A stretch of 34,445 bases of DNA from Epilithonimonas hispanica (GTDB taxonomy: Bacteria; Bacteroidota; Bacteroidia; Flavobacteriales; Weeksellaceae): assembly GCF_003385395.1 (NCBI RefSeq), contig NZ_QNUG01000034.1, forward strand, positions 1-34,445, read 5' to 3'. The notes below the pieces were generated by a model. It had not been told where the DNA came from. It worked only from the letters and a program-made list of their open reading frames with translations, and searched no databases. A program made the translations under genes and the position numbers. Below, in pieces: positions 7,808 to 16,501 of the stretch. Positions within the stretch are counted from its first letter, which is position 1. The number at the start of each line of letters is the position of its first letter.

Positions 7808-9199
7808 ATGTTTTTTCAGCATATTTATGATAAGAGCCTTGCGCAGGCTAGCTATTTAATAGGATGTCAGGCAAAAGGTGAAGCCATTGTTATCGATGCC
7901 AAAAGAGATATCGATACCTATCTTCAGATTGCCAAAGAAAATAATCTCACGATTACACATATTACAGAAACTCATATTCACGCCGATTTTTTGTCGGGTT
8001 CTAGAGAACTTGCGGAAGTGACGGGTGCAAAAATGTATCTTTCGGATGAAGGTGGTGAAGATTGGCAATATCAGTTTCCACATACCGGATTAACGAATGG
8101 AGATATCATTAAAGTTGGAAATTTAACTTTAAAAGTCATTCACACGCCGGGACATACGCCGGAAAGCATCAGCTTTTTATTGACCGATCATCCTGCAACG
8201 GACGAACCGGTGATGATTTTTACAGGAGATTTTGTTTTTGTGGGAGATATAGGAAGACCAGATTTATTGGAGAAGGCGGCCGGAATTACAGGAACTCAGG
8301 AAAAAGGAGCGAAAGAAATGTTTCATTCTGTTCAGGATTTTAGCAGATTGCGGGAGTTTATCCAAGTTTGGCCGGGACACGGTGCAGGTTCGGCTTGCGG
8401 AAAAGCTTTGGGTGCAGTTCCGAGTTCAACGGTAGGTTATGAAAAAATCAGAAACTGGGCTTTTCAATATGAAGAAGATGAGGAAGGTTTTGTAGAATAT
8501 CTGCTGGAAGGACAGCCGGAACCTCCAAAATATTTTGCAATGATGAAAAAACTCAACAAAGTGGAAAGACCTTTATTAAAAGAAGTTCCAAAACATCCGA
8601 AACTTTCCAAAGAAGAATTTTTGAAAGCTTATCAAAATGGAGTTAAAATTATAGACACGAGAAATAAAGTAGATTTTGCCCAAGGTTTTATACCAAACAG
8701 CATCAATATTCAGGGTAATAATTCATTTTCCACGTGGATGGGATGGATTGTCAATTATTCCGAGCCGTTTATTTTGGTTGCTCAGGAAGAACAAATGGAA
8801 GATCTTACCAGAAAACTGATGAGAATCGGGATGGATCAAATGATGGGCTATATTGATGACGTGAAAAATTTAGACTTAGAATTACAGACTGCCGATATTA
8901 TTGATATTGAGGAATTCAAATCTTATCTGAACAGAGATAATATTCAGGTGGTTGATGTAAGAAATAAAACCGAATATGACGCAGGACGTATTGAGAATGC
9001 TGAGAATGTCTTTGTGGGAACTTTGGAGGATAATCTGGATAAAATTTCCCATGAAAAACCAATTGTAATTCATTGTCAAAGTGGCGACAGAGCAGCAATT
9101 GCCTATTCTCTACTGAAGAAAAACGGTTTTGAGAACGTCAAAAATTTCTCTGGCGGAATGAAAGAATGGACAGAAAAAGCAAACCCTGTAAAAAATTAA
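7808..9199 (+). CDS. CstB-type persulfide dioxygenase-rhodanese fusion
   Basis: A cytoplasmic three-domain enzyme of 463 aa. Residues 1-240 are a metallo-beta-lactamase-fold persulfide dioxygenase with His56, His58 and Asp60 (THIHADF), His116 (TPGHT), Asp141 (TGDF) and His191 (PGHG). The usual D-H pair reads D-F, as in mononuclear-iron ETHE1/CstB enzymes. Residues about 265-355 form a rhodanese-like domain with no cysteine at the active loop. Residues about 365-460 form a second rhodanese with the loop HCQSGDR (Cys423). This order, dioxygenase, pseudo-rhodanese, active rhodanese, is that of Staphylococcus CstB, which turns low-molecular-weight persulfides into thiosulfate. It is first in an operon of six closely spaced sulfur-handling genes behind a TGTAAC-type promoter. 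Confidence 0.9.
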   Translation: MFFQHIYDKSLAQASYLIGCQAKGEAIVIDAKRDIDTYLQIAKENNLTITHITETHIHADFLSGSRELAEVTGAKMYLSDEGGEDWQYQFPHTGLTNGDIIKVGNLTLKVIHTPGHTPESISFLLTDHPATDEPVMIFTGDFVFVGDIGRPDLLEKAAGITGTQEKGAKEMFHSVQDFSRLREFIQVWPGHGAGSACGKALGAVPSSTVGYEKIRNWAFQYEEDEEGFVEYLLEGQPEPPKYFAMMKKLNKVERPLLKEVPKHPKLSKEEFLKAYQNGVKIIDTRNKVDFAQGFIPNSINIQGNNSFSTWMGWIVNYSEPFILVAQEEQMEDLTRKLMRIGMDQMMGYIDDVKNLDLELQTADIIDIEEFKSYLNRDNIQVVDVRNKTEYDAGRIENAENVFVGTLEDNLDKISHEKPIVIHCQSGDRAAIAYSLLKKNGFENVKNFSGGMKEWTEKANPVKN

Positions 9200-9200
9200 G

Positions 9201-9515
9201 ATGGATTTATTATCAATGTTATTCGGAAAAAAAGACAATGCTGCGCTGGAAACTGCGTTGGGAGAAGGTGCTTTTTTGGTAGATGTAAGAACGCCCGTAG
9301 AATTTGCTTCGGGAAGTGCTGAAGGGGCTGTTAATATACCTTTGGATGTCGTCAAAGACCAGATTTCCAAGTTCAGGAATAAGAAAAACATCATTGTTTT
9401 CTGTAGAAGTGGAAACCGTAGCGCAATGGCAAAAGGAACATTGGAACGAAACGGAATCACGAATGTTCTCAACGGTGGCAGTGTACAGAATATGATAAAA
9501 CTAACGGAACAATAA
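9201..9515 (+). CDS. Single-domain rhodanese sulfurtransferase
   Basis: A small cytoplasmic rhodanese of 104 aa that carries sulfane sulfur on an active-site cysteine. The domain fills the protein: LVDVRTPVEFASG near residues 26-38 and the active loop CRSGNRS near residues 69-75. It follows the CstB-like gene by 1 bp and overlaps the methyltransferase start by one base (TAATG), so translation is probably coupled. It likely accepts or donates persulfide between SQR, CstB and thioredoxin. Neither a signal peptide nor a membrane segment is seen. Confidence 0.92.
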   Translation: MDLLSMLFGKKDNAALETALGEGAFLVDVRTPVEFASGSAEGAVNIPLDVVKDQISKFRNKKNIIVFCRSGNRSAMAKGTLERNGITNVLNGGSVQNMIKLTEQ

Positions 9516-10126
9516 TGAAAGATTTTTGGGACGAAAGATACCGCCAGTCAGATTTTGTGTACGGAGATCAACCAAATATCTATTTTGCCGAAAAATTGGC
9601 TGAACTCACTCCCGGAAAAGCTCTTTTTCCTGCTGAAGGAGAGGGTAGGAATGCTGTTTATGCGGCAATTCAGGGTTTTGAAGTTGAGGCTTTTGACCAA
9701 AGTGAAGAAGGCAAAAAGAAAGCGATGCAGCTTGCTGAAATAAACTCGGTGAAAATAAATTACACAACGGTTTCGGCAGATACAATAGGTTATAAAAAAG
9801 AAAGTTTTGACCTTTTAGTAATGGTTTTTGCCCATTTTCCTGAAATATTGAGGCGGGATTTGCACAGATGGTTTTCATCGCTTGTGAAGAAAGGTGGGGG
9901 AATTATTCTGGAAGGTTTCAGTAAAGAGCATTCTAAATTTCAAGACGAAAATCCAAATGCAGGCGGACCAAAACATTGGGAAATGCTTTATGATTTAGAA
10001 GAACTGAAAACTGATTTTTCCGATTTCGATTTTCAGGAAGCATATATTTCCGAAACCATACTGAGTGAAGGCGCTTATCACAAAGGAAAAGCTTCGGTTG
10101 TACGCTTTTTTGGTACAAAAAGATAA
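9515..10126 (+). CDS. SAM-dependent class I methyltransferase (TehB/TPMT-like)
   Basis: A cytoplasmic methyltransferase of 203 aa. FWDERY near the N-terminus, the SAM-binding motif FPAEGEGRNAVYAA (about residues 38-51), an acidic strand end (VEAFDQS) and motif IV (FDLLVMVFAHFP) place it among class I enzymes close to TehB and thiopurine/thiol methyltransferases. Its place inside a sulfide/persulfide operon, with a one-base overlap to the rhodanese, suggests that the acceptor is hydrogen sulfide or a thiol, giving volatile methylated sulfur as a second detoxification route. The substrate is inferred from context; related enzymes act on tellurite, selenite or thiols. Confidence 0.82.
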   Translation: MKDFWDERYRQSDFVYGDQPNIYFAEKLAELTPGKALFPAEGEGRNAVYAAIQGFEVEAFDQSEEGKKKAMQLAEINSVKINYTTVSADTIGYKKESFDLLVMVFAHFPEILRRDLHRWFSSLVKKGGGIILEGFSKEHSKFQDENPNAGGPKHWEMLYDLEELKTDFSDFDFQEAYISETILSEGAYHKGKASVVRFFGTKR

Positions 10127-10134
10127 AGAAAAGT

Positions 10135-10368
10135 ATGGATAATTTATTTAAAAACTGGAACTTTGTAAGGTTGCTTCGTCTGGCAATGGGAATTTTCCTT
10201 GTTGTAGAAGCCACACAATCTGGAATGTGGATTTTGGTGGCTGTCGGAATGGTTTTTGTTGTAATGCCACTATTCAATATCGGCTGTTGTGCTGCGGGAA
10301 ACTGTTCTGTCCCAACAAGAAATTCAAAAAAAAATGGGGATAAGGTTGAATATGAAGAAATCAAATAA
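10135..10368 (+). CDS. DUF2892-like two-helix membrane protein with cysteine-rich tail
   Basis: A 77-aa inner-membrane protein with two adjacent hydrophobic helices (about residues 12-27 and 30-48), followed by a cysteine cluster (GCCAAGNC, about 51-58) and a charged tail. It resembles DUF2892 proteins and the membrane hairpin of the rhodanese YgaP. Here the hairpin is a separate gene 8 bp after the methyltransferase. The cluster could bind a metal or take part in sulfur transfer at the membrane. No enzyme domain is present. Confidence 0.8.
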   Translation: MDNLFKNWNFVRLLRLAMGIFLVVEATQSGMWILVAVGMVFVVMPLFNIGCCAAGNCSVPTRNSKKNGDKVEYEEIK

Positions 10369-10378
10369 AATCTGAAAA

Positions 10379-10675
10379 ATGAATAAATTTCAGGAACTAA
10401 TCAGTCAGGAGAAACCCGTATTGGTAGATTTCTTTGCAGAATGGTGCGGTCCATGCAAAATGCAGGCGCCTATTCTTCAGGATCTCAAAAAGAATATTGG
10501 TGATGTAGCAAGCATTGTTAAAATTGACATCGACAAAAACCAGGCGGTTGCCTCGCAATTCGGAATCCGAAGTGTTCCTACTTTGATGATCTTGAAAAAT
10601 GGAGAAGTAAAATGGAAACAATCCGGTGTTTTTCAGGCGGATGAACTGGAAAGATTAATCAAGCAAAACCTTTAA
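10379..10675 (+). CDS. Thioredoxin
   Basis: A cytoplasmic thioredoxin of 98 aa, slightly shorter than the usual 105-109. The redox centre WCGPCK is near residues 22-27, and the cis-Pro motif is SVPTLMILKNG (about 64-74). No signal peptide is seen. Within this operon it would reduce persulfides on the rhodaneses or CstB, releasing sulfide or regenerating thiols. It lies 10 bp after the DUF2892-like gene and 1 bp before the rhodanese-thioredoxin lipoprotein. Confidence 0.94.
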   Translation: MNKFQELISQEKPVLVDFFAEWCGPCKMQAPILQDLKKNIGDVASIVKIDIDKNQAVASQFGIRSVPTLMILKNGEVKWKQSGVFQADELERLIKQNL

Positions 10676-10676
10676 A

Positions 10677-11381
10677 ATGTATAAAAACCTAATCGTTGTA
10701 TTTTTTCTCATCGCAATTACAGGATGCGGAAAAGCTCAGAGTAACAAAAGCGAGAGCAGTCTTCCTGCCAAAGAATTTTCTAAAAAATTGGACCAGACCA
10801 AAGATGCACAATTGGTTGATGTAAGAACACCTGGAGAATTTCGTAACGGTCATCTTAAAAGTGCAATGAACATCGACTGGAATGCAGATGACTTCACAGA
10901 GAAAGCAAAAGCGCTCGATAAGGATAAACCTGTATTTGTGTATTGTATGAGCGGACCCAGAAGTACGGCCGCCGCTGCAAAACTTCAGGAAATCGGTTTT
11001 AAAAATGTATATGAAATGCAGGGAGGAATGATGAAGTGGAGGAACGCTGAGCTTCCGGAGATCAAAGCATCAACTGCTACAGGAATTAGTCTTGCCCAGT
11101 ATAAGGAAATGTTGAAAAGCAATACTCCCGTTCTGGTGGATTTTTATGCAGAATGGTGCGCTCCCTGCAAAAAGATGGAGCCTTACCTTAAAAAGATGGC
11201 TGCTGAAATGCCGGATAAGGTGAAAATTTTAAGAATAGATGCAGATGCAAATACAGAACTCTGCAAAGAACTGAATGTTTCTGCACTACCGGTCCTGAAG
11301 CTGTATAAAAACGATAAATTAGTCTGGGATAATTTAGGTTTTGCAACAGAGCAGGAAGTGAAAAACAAGATTGCACAATAA
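10677..11381 (+). CDS. Rhodanese-thioredoxin fusion lipoprotein
   Basis: An exported fusion of 234 aa. The N-terminus is a lipoprotein signal (VVFFLIAITGC, lipid-modified Cys at about residue 17). A rhodanese domain follows (about 30-130; VDVRTPGEF and the active loop CMSGPRS). The C-terminal part is a thioredoxin domain (about 140-232; WCAPCKK, cis-Pro in SALPVLKLYKN). Rhodanese-bound sulfur and a dithiol centre on one tethered chain suggest that the protein takes sulfane sulfur and reduces it in the periplasm, or relays it onward. It is the last gene of the CstB-type operon; no strong terminator follows, but a new promoter lies 30 bp downstream. Confidence 0.9.
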   Translation: MYKNLIVVFFLIAITGCGKAQSNKSESSLPAKEFSKKLDQTKDAQLVDVRTPGEFRNGHLKSAMNIDWNADDFTEKAKALDKDKPVFVYCMSGPRSTAAAAKLQEIGFKNVYEMQGGMMKWRNAELPEIKASTATGISLAQYKEMLKSNTPVLVDFYAEWCAPCKKMEPYLKKMAAEMPDKVKILRIDADANTELCKELNVSALPVLKLYKNDKLVWDNLGFATEQEVKNKIAQ

Positions 11382-11409
11382 TGTATTTCATATAAATTCT
11401 GTTAATGTT

Positions 11410-11440
11410 TTTGACCTTAGTAATTAAAAATTTATATTTG
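11410..11440 (+). promoter_or_regulatory. Consensus Bacteroidota promoter for the efflux/TlpA operon
   Basis: TTTG at 11410-11413, a 19-nt spacer and TATATTTG at 11433-11440 form a full -33/-7 pair. There is no TGTAAC site, so this operon seems to be driven by the housekeeping sigma factor rather than the activator proposed for its neighbours. Confidence 0.75.
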
Positions 11441-11478
11441 CAGGAATGACTTATCAGAAATTAAATACCAATCATATA

Positions 11479-11847
11479 ATGAAAAGCGTTATTGCAATGT
11501 TTTTCATTATATGTATTTTAATTTCTTCCTGCGCTGTAAAATACGGTATCAAAAACCTACTCAGTCTGCAGCCTTCCGCTAAAAGTCATACCTCCGCACC
11601 AAAGGAGAAATTTACCACCAACACAACCACGGCCTCTGTCTGCAACTTTTGCAAGGAAAGAGAAATTACCGCTAAAAATGATACCCATTTTTCAGTGGCG
11701 GAATTTCAGGAGCTTGCTGCATTTACATTCATTCTATTTGCAGGGGCATTTCTGTTTATAAATCTTAGAGAACATCCATTTTACAGTACTTCCAAAATTG
11801 GAATTACGGTTCCCATCTTCATACAATACCGCAAACTTATCATTTGA
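11479..11847 (+). CDS. Small membrane protein with CxxC, upstream of the efflux genes
   Basis: I do not recognise a named family. From ATG 11479 the protein has 122 aa: an N-terminal hydrophobic segment ending in ILISSC (possible lipobox), a polar stretch rich in Ser/Thr with CNFCKE (a C-x-x-C), and a second hydrophobic helix (FTFILFAGAFLFINL) followed by a basic tail. An upstream ATG at 11446 would sit on the predicted transcription start, so 11479 is preferred. Small proteins of this kind often precede heavy-metal or RND efflux genes in Bacteroidota. A metal- or thiol-sensing or accessory role is only a guess. Confidence 0.6.
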   Translation: MKSVIAMFFIICILISSCAVKYGIKNLLSLQPSAKSHTSAPKEKFTTNTTTASVCNFCKEREITAKNDTHFSVAEFQELAAFTFILFAGAFLFINLREHPFYSTSKIGITVPIFIQYRKLII

Positions 11848-11951
11848 TTTAAAATTTAATTGGTCTCTTCTTGTAGAGACTCAAACGATTGATTTTAAAT
11901 TTTTATTAATCCTTATCGGAATCATTTCGGTAACTGTTAATCTTTCATACA

Positions 11952-13319
11952 ATGATAAGAAAAAGTCTTTCAGTCCTTATTTTTGGGCTGATTACTCAGC
12001 AGTCTGTCCTTTATGCCCAGCAAGAATCACTTTTGGGTAAAATATGGACAGAAACACAAAAAAACTATTCAGGGATCCGTGCAGCCGAGTCTGCAATAGA
12101 ATCTTCAGAATATAACGAAGAGACAGTAAAATCCAAGGCATTACCACAGGTAAAGCTTCAATATCAAAATACCTACGGAACATTAGAGGGAAGCAGTGGT
12201 GGTTTTTTCCCACAGTCCGGTTTTTTTAATGTTTCCGGAAACAGGAATTCGGGCTCCTCTTTATCCTCAAACAATTTCGGCTCAGCCATTGCGGAGTACG
12301 AGATCTACAACTTCGGGCGTCAGAGATCCGAGGAAAGATCAGCAAATGAGTTCACACAAAAGCTCAGGACAGATAAAGAATCCTATTTGCTGAGGCTCAA
12401 AAAATTGCTATCACAACGTTATCTTGACTATGTCTTTAATGGCGCCAAGCTCAGATGGGCAGAGAGAAACTCGACGAGGCTCGAAGAAATCCACAGTTCA
12501 AGCAAAGCCCTTTCGCGTGCCGGTCTCAAACCGGAAGCAGATTCTGTACTTACCTATTCATCGTACGTTCAGGCATTGGCAATGCAAGATAATTGGTTTG
12601 GAAAGCAGCAGGCAGCCACAGAAAAACTTAAGGAATTTTACATTGATAATTTTAAAGTAGAGGATTACCAGGTCAGTCATTTTCTTGACCCTGAAATAAA
12701 TTCTTTTAACAGTGAGAAGGTTAATCCATCACATCCTTTTTTAAAGTCCATCCATCAGGAGTCCGAATACTATCAGACCAAAGCGGAAACAGAGAGAAGA
12801 TCATCACTTCCGTCGCTTAAGATCTTGGGAGGTTATGCTTACAGAGGTTCAGGATCCGATCCATATGGCAATGTCTCAGGGAAATTTACCGATGGTTTCT
12901 CCAATTCTGCCAACAATGCTCTTGTTGGACTTGGATTGACGTGGAATATCAGCAGTCTTCATACGAACAGGCAAAAAGCCAATATGCTGTCAAAAGAAGC
13001 GGAACGTCTGGGTTATCTCGAAAACCAGTATCAGCTATCAATGCAGACTGAGATTAAAGCCCTTGAAAGCAGGATTGTAGAACAGCAAAAACAACTTAAG
13101 AAAGAAAGTGCTTCTGTGAAAGGCGCATCAGATGCCTACGAAATGTATGTAGCAAGATACAAGAGTGGTCTTATTACCCTCACTGAACTGTTACAGATCC
13201 GTCAGATTCTTGAAAATGCAGAAAAAAGTCAGATCGATGCCGCAAAAGAATTCTGGGAGCAGGTCATAGCAAAGGCTGAACTCACCGGCGATTTTGATTA
13301 TTTATTTACCCAACTTTAA
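11952..13319 (+). CDS. TolC-family outer-membrane efflux protein
   Basis: The outer-membrane channel of a tripartite efflux pump, 455 aa, with a signal peptide (cleavage probably after LYAQ near residue 22). The body is rich in long helices with the two repeated TolC-type halves, for example the first around residues 30-215 and the second from about 255 on, where the segment with YVARYKSGLITLTELLQ is typical of the second half. It is followed 9 bp later by the RND permease and then the adaptor, giving a complete pump in the order channel-permease-adaptor. The start is supported by the signal peptide. Confidence 0.9.
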   Translation: MIRKSLSVLIFGLITQQSVLYAQQESLLGKIWTETQKNYSGIRAAESAIESSEYNEETVKSKALPQVKLQYQNTYGTLEGSSGGFFPQSGFFNVSGNRNSGSSLSSNNFGSAIAEYEIYNFGRQRSEERSANEFTQKLRTDKESYLLRLKKLLSQRYLDYVFNGAKLRWAERNSTRLEEIHSSSKALSRAGLKPEADSVLTYSSYVQALAMQDNWFGKQQAATEKLKEFYIDNFKVEDYQVSHFLDPEINSFNSEKVNPSHPFLKSIHQESEYYQTKAETERRSSLPSLKILGGYAYRGSGSDPYGNVSGKFTDGFSNSANNALVGLGLTWNISSLHTNRQKANMLSKEAERLGYLENQYQLSMQTEIKALESRIVEQQKQLKKESASVKGASDAYEMYVARYKSGLITLTELLQIRQILENAEKSQIDAAKEFWEQVIAKAELTGDFDYLFTQL

Positions 13320-13328
13320 AATTTTAGA

Positions 13329-16300
13329 ATGAATTTAATACGTTTTGCGCTCAGAAAGCCCATTGCCGTCATGGTCGTTTTCCTGTCGGTCATTGTGCTT
13401 TCGCTTACAGCTATAAAAAAAATAAAAGTAGATATTTTCCCGGAGGTAGAGTTGCCGTCAATGTATATTGCGATGCCTTACGGAGGGCTTTCACCTCAAT
13501 ATATGGATGGTTTTATGTCCAATGAATTTCAAAAAGTTTTACTCTTTGTGAATGGTGTCAAGAATATTGATTTCAAAAGTGTTCAGGGACTGACCTTAAT
13601 GAAACTGACCTTTTATCCAGGCACCGATATGGCGCAGGCTGCAGGTGAGGTTTCCACGCAGGTTTCACGGGCAATGGGATTTTTACCACCCGGTGCAGTA
13701 CCGCCTATGGTTGTGCGGTTTGACGGTAATTCACTCCCGGTCGGTCAACTTGTCTTTGAAAGTGACAATCACTCTGTAACAGAGCTTCAGACAATGGTCC
13801 TAACCAAAATCCGGCCGATGTTTGTTGAGATTCCCGGTATTACGGCTCCGGCACCTTTTGGGGGTAACATCCGTTCGATCGTTGTAAATATTGACCCGGC
13901 TGCAATGCAGAGTAACGGACTAAGTCCGGAAGAAATTACTTTGGCGATCACAAAAAGCAGCCATCCTTCGCCAGCAGGAAATATCAGAATGGGCGAAACG
14001 AATTATATGGCACCGATCAATTCCATAGCCAAAGATCCTGCGGAGTTTCTTAAAATCCCGATAAAGACCCAAGACGGTAGAACTCTTTACGTGGGTGATG
14101 TAGCCAATGTTCAGGATGGAGCTGACCAGACATCTGGATATGCATTGGTCAATGGGAAACGCTCTGTGTATCTCCCGGTGATCAAAAAATCAGATGCTTC
14201 AACACTGACAGCAGTTGAAAATCTAAAAAAAGCAATGCCAAAACTGAGAGATCAGCTTCCGGATGATGTGAAGGTGAGTTATGAATTTGACCAGTCAAAA
14301 TATATTGAACGTTCCCTTTCAAATCTAATTCATGAAGGACTTTTGGGTGCACTTTTTACAGGACTGGTCATTATTCTTTTCCTTGGTGACCTTCGAGGTG
14401 CACTGATCGTGGTCTTTACAATTCCCATAGCAATATTAACAGCCGTCTGTGTGCTCTATTTTGCAGGATATACTATTAATATAATGACCTTGAGTGGGTT
14501 AGCCCTATCCATCGGAATTTTGGTAGATGAAGCTACGGTCACGATCGAGAATATCCACCAGCATATGGAAATGAGGAAAACCAAACCCAAAGCCATTCTT
14601 GATGCAGTACTTGAAATTTCCATTCCGAAGGTGCTGATATTATTATGTATTCTGGCCGTTCTTACGCCTGCCTTCATTATGACGGGCATTCCAAAAGATA
14701 TGTTTCTTCCGCTTTCTTTTGCAGTTGCATTCGCAATGATAGCTTCCTTTCTGGCATCCCAGACCTTCGTTCCGATCCTGGCTAACTGGATGATGAAGAA
14801 TAAGCATATTGAGAAGCATTATGTTAAAAACAGGAGTTTTTTCTATCGATTCAGAACGGGCTACAGTCACAAAATGAGAAAATGGTCGGGAAGGACTTTG
14901 GTATTGTTTTCGGCCTATATCATTTTCTCGGGCCTTTTAATATTTTTAATGATGCGCTCATTGGGAACCGATATTATGCCTCTTTCCAACAGCGGTGATT
15001 TTCAGATGAGAATTGATGCGCCACAGGGAAGCCGTCTGGAGAAAACTGAAAAGCTGGTGAAGGATATTCTCAAAGATATTGAAGGTATTTTGCCGGAAAA
15101 TGCGGTCAGCATCAGTTCGGCCTATGTCGGTTTACATCCGGCAGCAACGCCGATCAATCCCATATTTCTTTTCACCAACGGAACACACCAGTCTGTTTTG
15201 CAGGTTTCTGTAAATAAGGAGATCTTTTCAGGGTCTATGGAAGATCTGAAAGAAAAGATCCGCAAGAAGATTGCTGAAAAGCATCCTGAAGCACAAATCA
15301 ATTTTGAACCGATGGAACTTACCGAAAAAATTATTGGACAGGGATCGATGACCCCGATAGAAATCAAGGTAGGATCTCCGAATCTGAAACTGGCGGCATC
15401 TCACGCAAAAAAAATAGAGGAAAAGCTGAAAAGCAACGATTTCCTGCGAGACGTCCGCATTGCAGAGCCACTTCAATATCCGACGTTACAGATCAACGTA
15501 GACCGAAATCTCGCTGCGCAGTTCGGACTGACGATGCAGGATGTGACACGCAGTCTTGTGACCGCTACCTCTTCAACCCGCTACACCGACAAGAACCTCT
15601 GGGTCGACCCAAAATCAGGACTTGTCTTTCAGACACAGGTCCAGATTCCAGAAAGTATAATGAACTCTGAAGAGATCCTGAAATCACTTCCACTGAAAAA
15701 AGACAGCCCGAGACCCGTTCTTGAAGATATCGCTACAGTTAAAAAAACGACCGCACCTGCACAGGTCAACCGAAAGGGACCTATGAGATATGTAACGATT
15801 ATCGGAAATGTGTACGGAAAAGACCTGGGCTCTGCTTCCAAAGCGGTAAAAAATGCCATCAGTGAGACCGGAAAACCTCCAAAAAGTGTTTCTGTCTGGA
15901 CAGAAGGCACACTACAGCTACTGGATGATACACTCGACAGTCTTGCAATGGGACTTTTGGCGGCAGTACTAGCGATATTCCTAATGCTTTCTGCTTATTA
16001 TCAGTCATTTAAAGTACCTTTTGTTGTTCTTTCCGTGATTCCTTCCGTGATCGTGGGAAGTCTTGTTTTGATTTTCATTACCGGCAGTACGCTCAACCTC
16101 CAGTCATATATGGGGATGATTATGTCCATCGGTGTTTCGGTTTCAAATGCCGTATTACTTATCAATCAGGCAGAGTACTACCGTAAACATTACCATATCA
16201 GTGCGCTTCATTCTGCGAGAATGGCAGCGGCGTCCAGACTCCGCCCTGTACTGATGACCGCTTTGGCGATGCTTGCCGGGATGATTCCTATGGCAATCGG

Positions 16301-16487
16301 TATCGGGGAAGGTTCTGAGCAGGTTGCTCCACTTGGTAGAGCTGTTATCGGTGGTATCATCGCATCCACTCTTACCATTCTGCTTTTGGTTCCGCATTTT
16401 TTTGCAGCAGTAATGTCCAATGCAGGACATTCAAATCCTTCCTTGGATCCGGAAGATGAGGAAAGTAAATTTTTCGTACAATCTTAA
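13329..16487 (+). CDS. RND-family efflux permease (HAE1-like)
   Basis: An inner-membrane proton-driven permease of 1052 aa, full length for the family. The typical duplicated layout is visible: TM1 (PIAVMVVFLSVIVLSL), a large periplasmic domain, a block of five to six helices around residues 340-500, then the same arrangement repeated, ending in helices at about 870-1030. The proton-relay region of TM4 reads GILVDEATVTIENI, Asp-Glu where AcrB has Asp-Asp. In TM10 the AcrB lysine position appears to be Ser (GVSVSNAVLLIN). The substrate cannot be deduced; co-transcription with TlpA, DsrE-like and SoxB-like genes suggests export of a sulfur-containing or thiol-reactive compound. The spacing of 9 bp to tolC and 14 bp to the adaptor indicates one operon. 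Confidence 0.93.
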   Translation: MNLIRFALRKPIAVMVVFLSVIVLSLTAIKKIKVDIFPEVELPSMYIAMPYGGLSPQYMDGFMSNEFQKVLLFVNGVKNIDFKSVQGLTLMKLTFYPGTDMAQAAGEVSTQVSRAMGFLPPGAVPPMVVRFDGNSLPVGQLVFESDNHSVTELQTMVLTKIRPMFVEIPGITAPAPFGGNIRSIVVNIDPAAMQSNGLSPEEITLAITKSSHPSPAGNIRMGETNYMAPINSIAKDPAEFLKIPIKTQDGRTLYVGDVANVQDGADQTSGYALVNGKRSVYLPVIKKSDASTLTAVENLKKAMPKLRDQLPDDVKVSYEFDQSKYIERSLSNLIHEGLLGALFTGLVIILFLGDLRGALIVVFTIPIAILTAVCVLYFAGYTINIMTLSGLALSIGILVDEATVTIENIHQHMEMRKTKPKAILDAVLEISIPKVLILLCILAVLTPAFIMTGIPKDMFLPLSFAVAFAMIASFLASQTFVPILANWMMKNKHIEKHYVKNRSFFYRFRTGYSHKMRKWSGRTLVLFSAYIIFSGLLIFLMMRSLGTDIMPLSNSGDFQMRIDAPQGSRLEKTEKLVKDILKDIEGILPENAVSISSAYVGLHPAATPINPIFLFTNGTHQSVLQVSVNKEIFSGSMEDLKEKIRKKIAEKHPEAQINFEPMELTEKIIGQGSMTPIEIKVGSPNLKLAASHAKKIEEKLKSNDFLRDVRIAEPLQYPTLQINVDRNLAAQFGLTMQDVTRSLVTATSSTRYTDKNLWVDPKSGLVFQTQVQIPESIMNSEEILKSLPLKKDSPRPVLEDIATVKKTTAPAQVNRKGPMRYVTIIGNVYGKDLGSASKAVKNAISETGKPPKSVSVWTEGTLQLLDDTLDSLAMGLLAAVLAIFLMLSAYYQSFKVPFVVLSVIPSVIVGSLVLIFITGSTLNLQSYMGMIMSIGVSVSNAVLLINQAEYYRKHYHISALHSARMAAASRLRPVLMTALAMLAGMIPMAIGIGEGSEQVAPLGRAVIGGIIASTLTILLLVPHFFAAVMSNAGHSNPSLDPEDEESKFFVQS

Positions 16488-16501
16488 ATAATTAAAAAAT
16501 A

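Noticed and set aside
11798-12040. An 80-codon frame overlapping the end of the CxxC protein and the start of tolC
   Set aside because: It contains a hydrophobic stretch and could suggest a frameshifted extension, but the upstream protein already ends in a natural way and the tolC signal peptide starts inside it.
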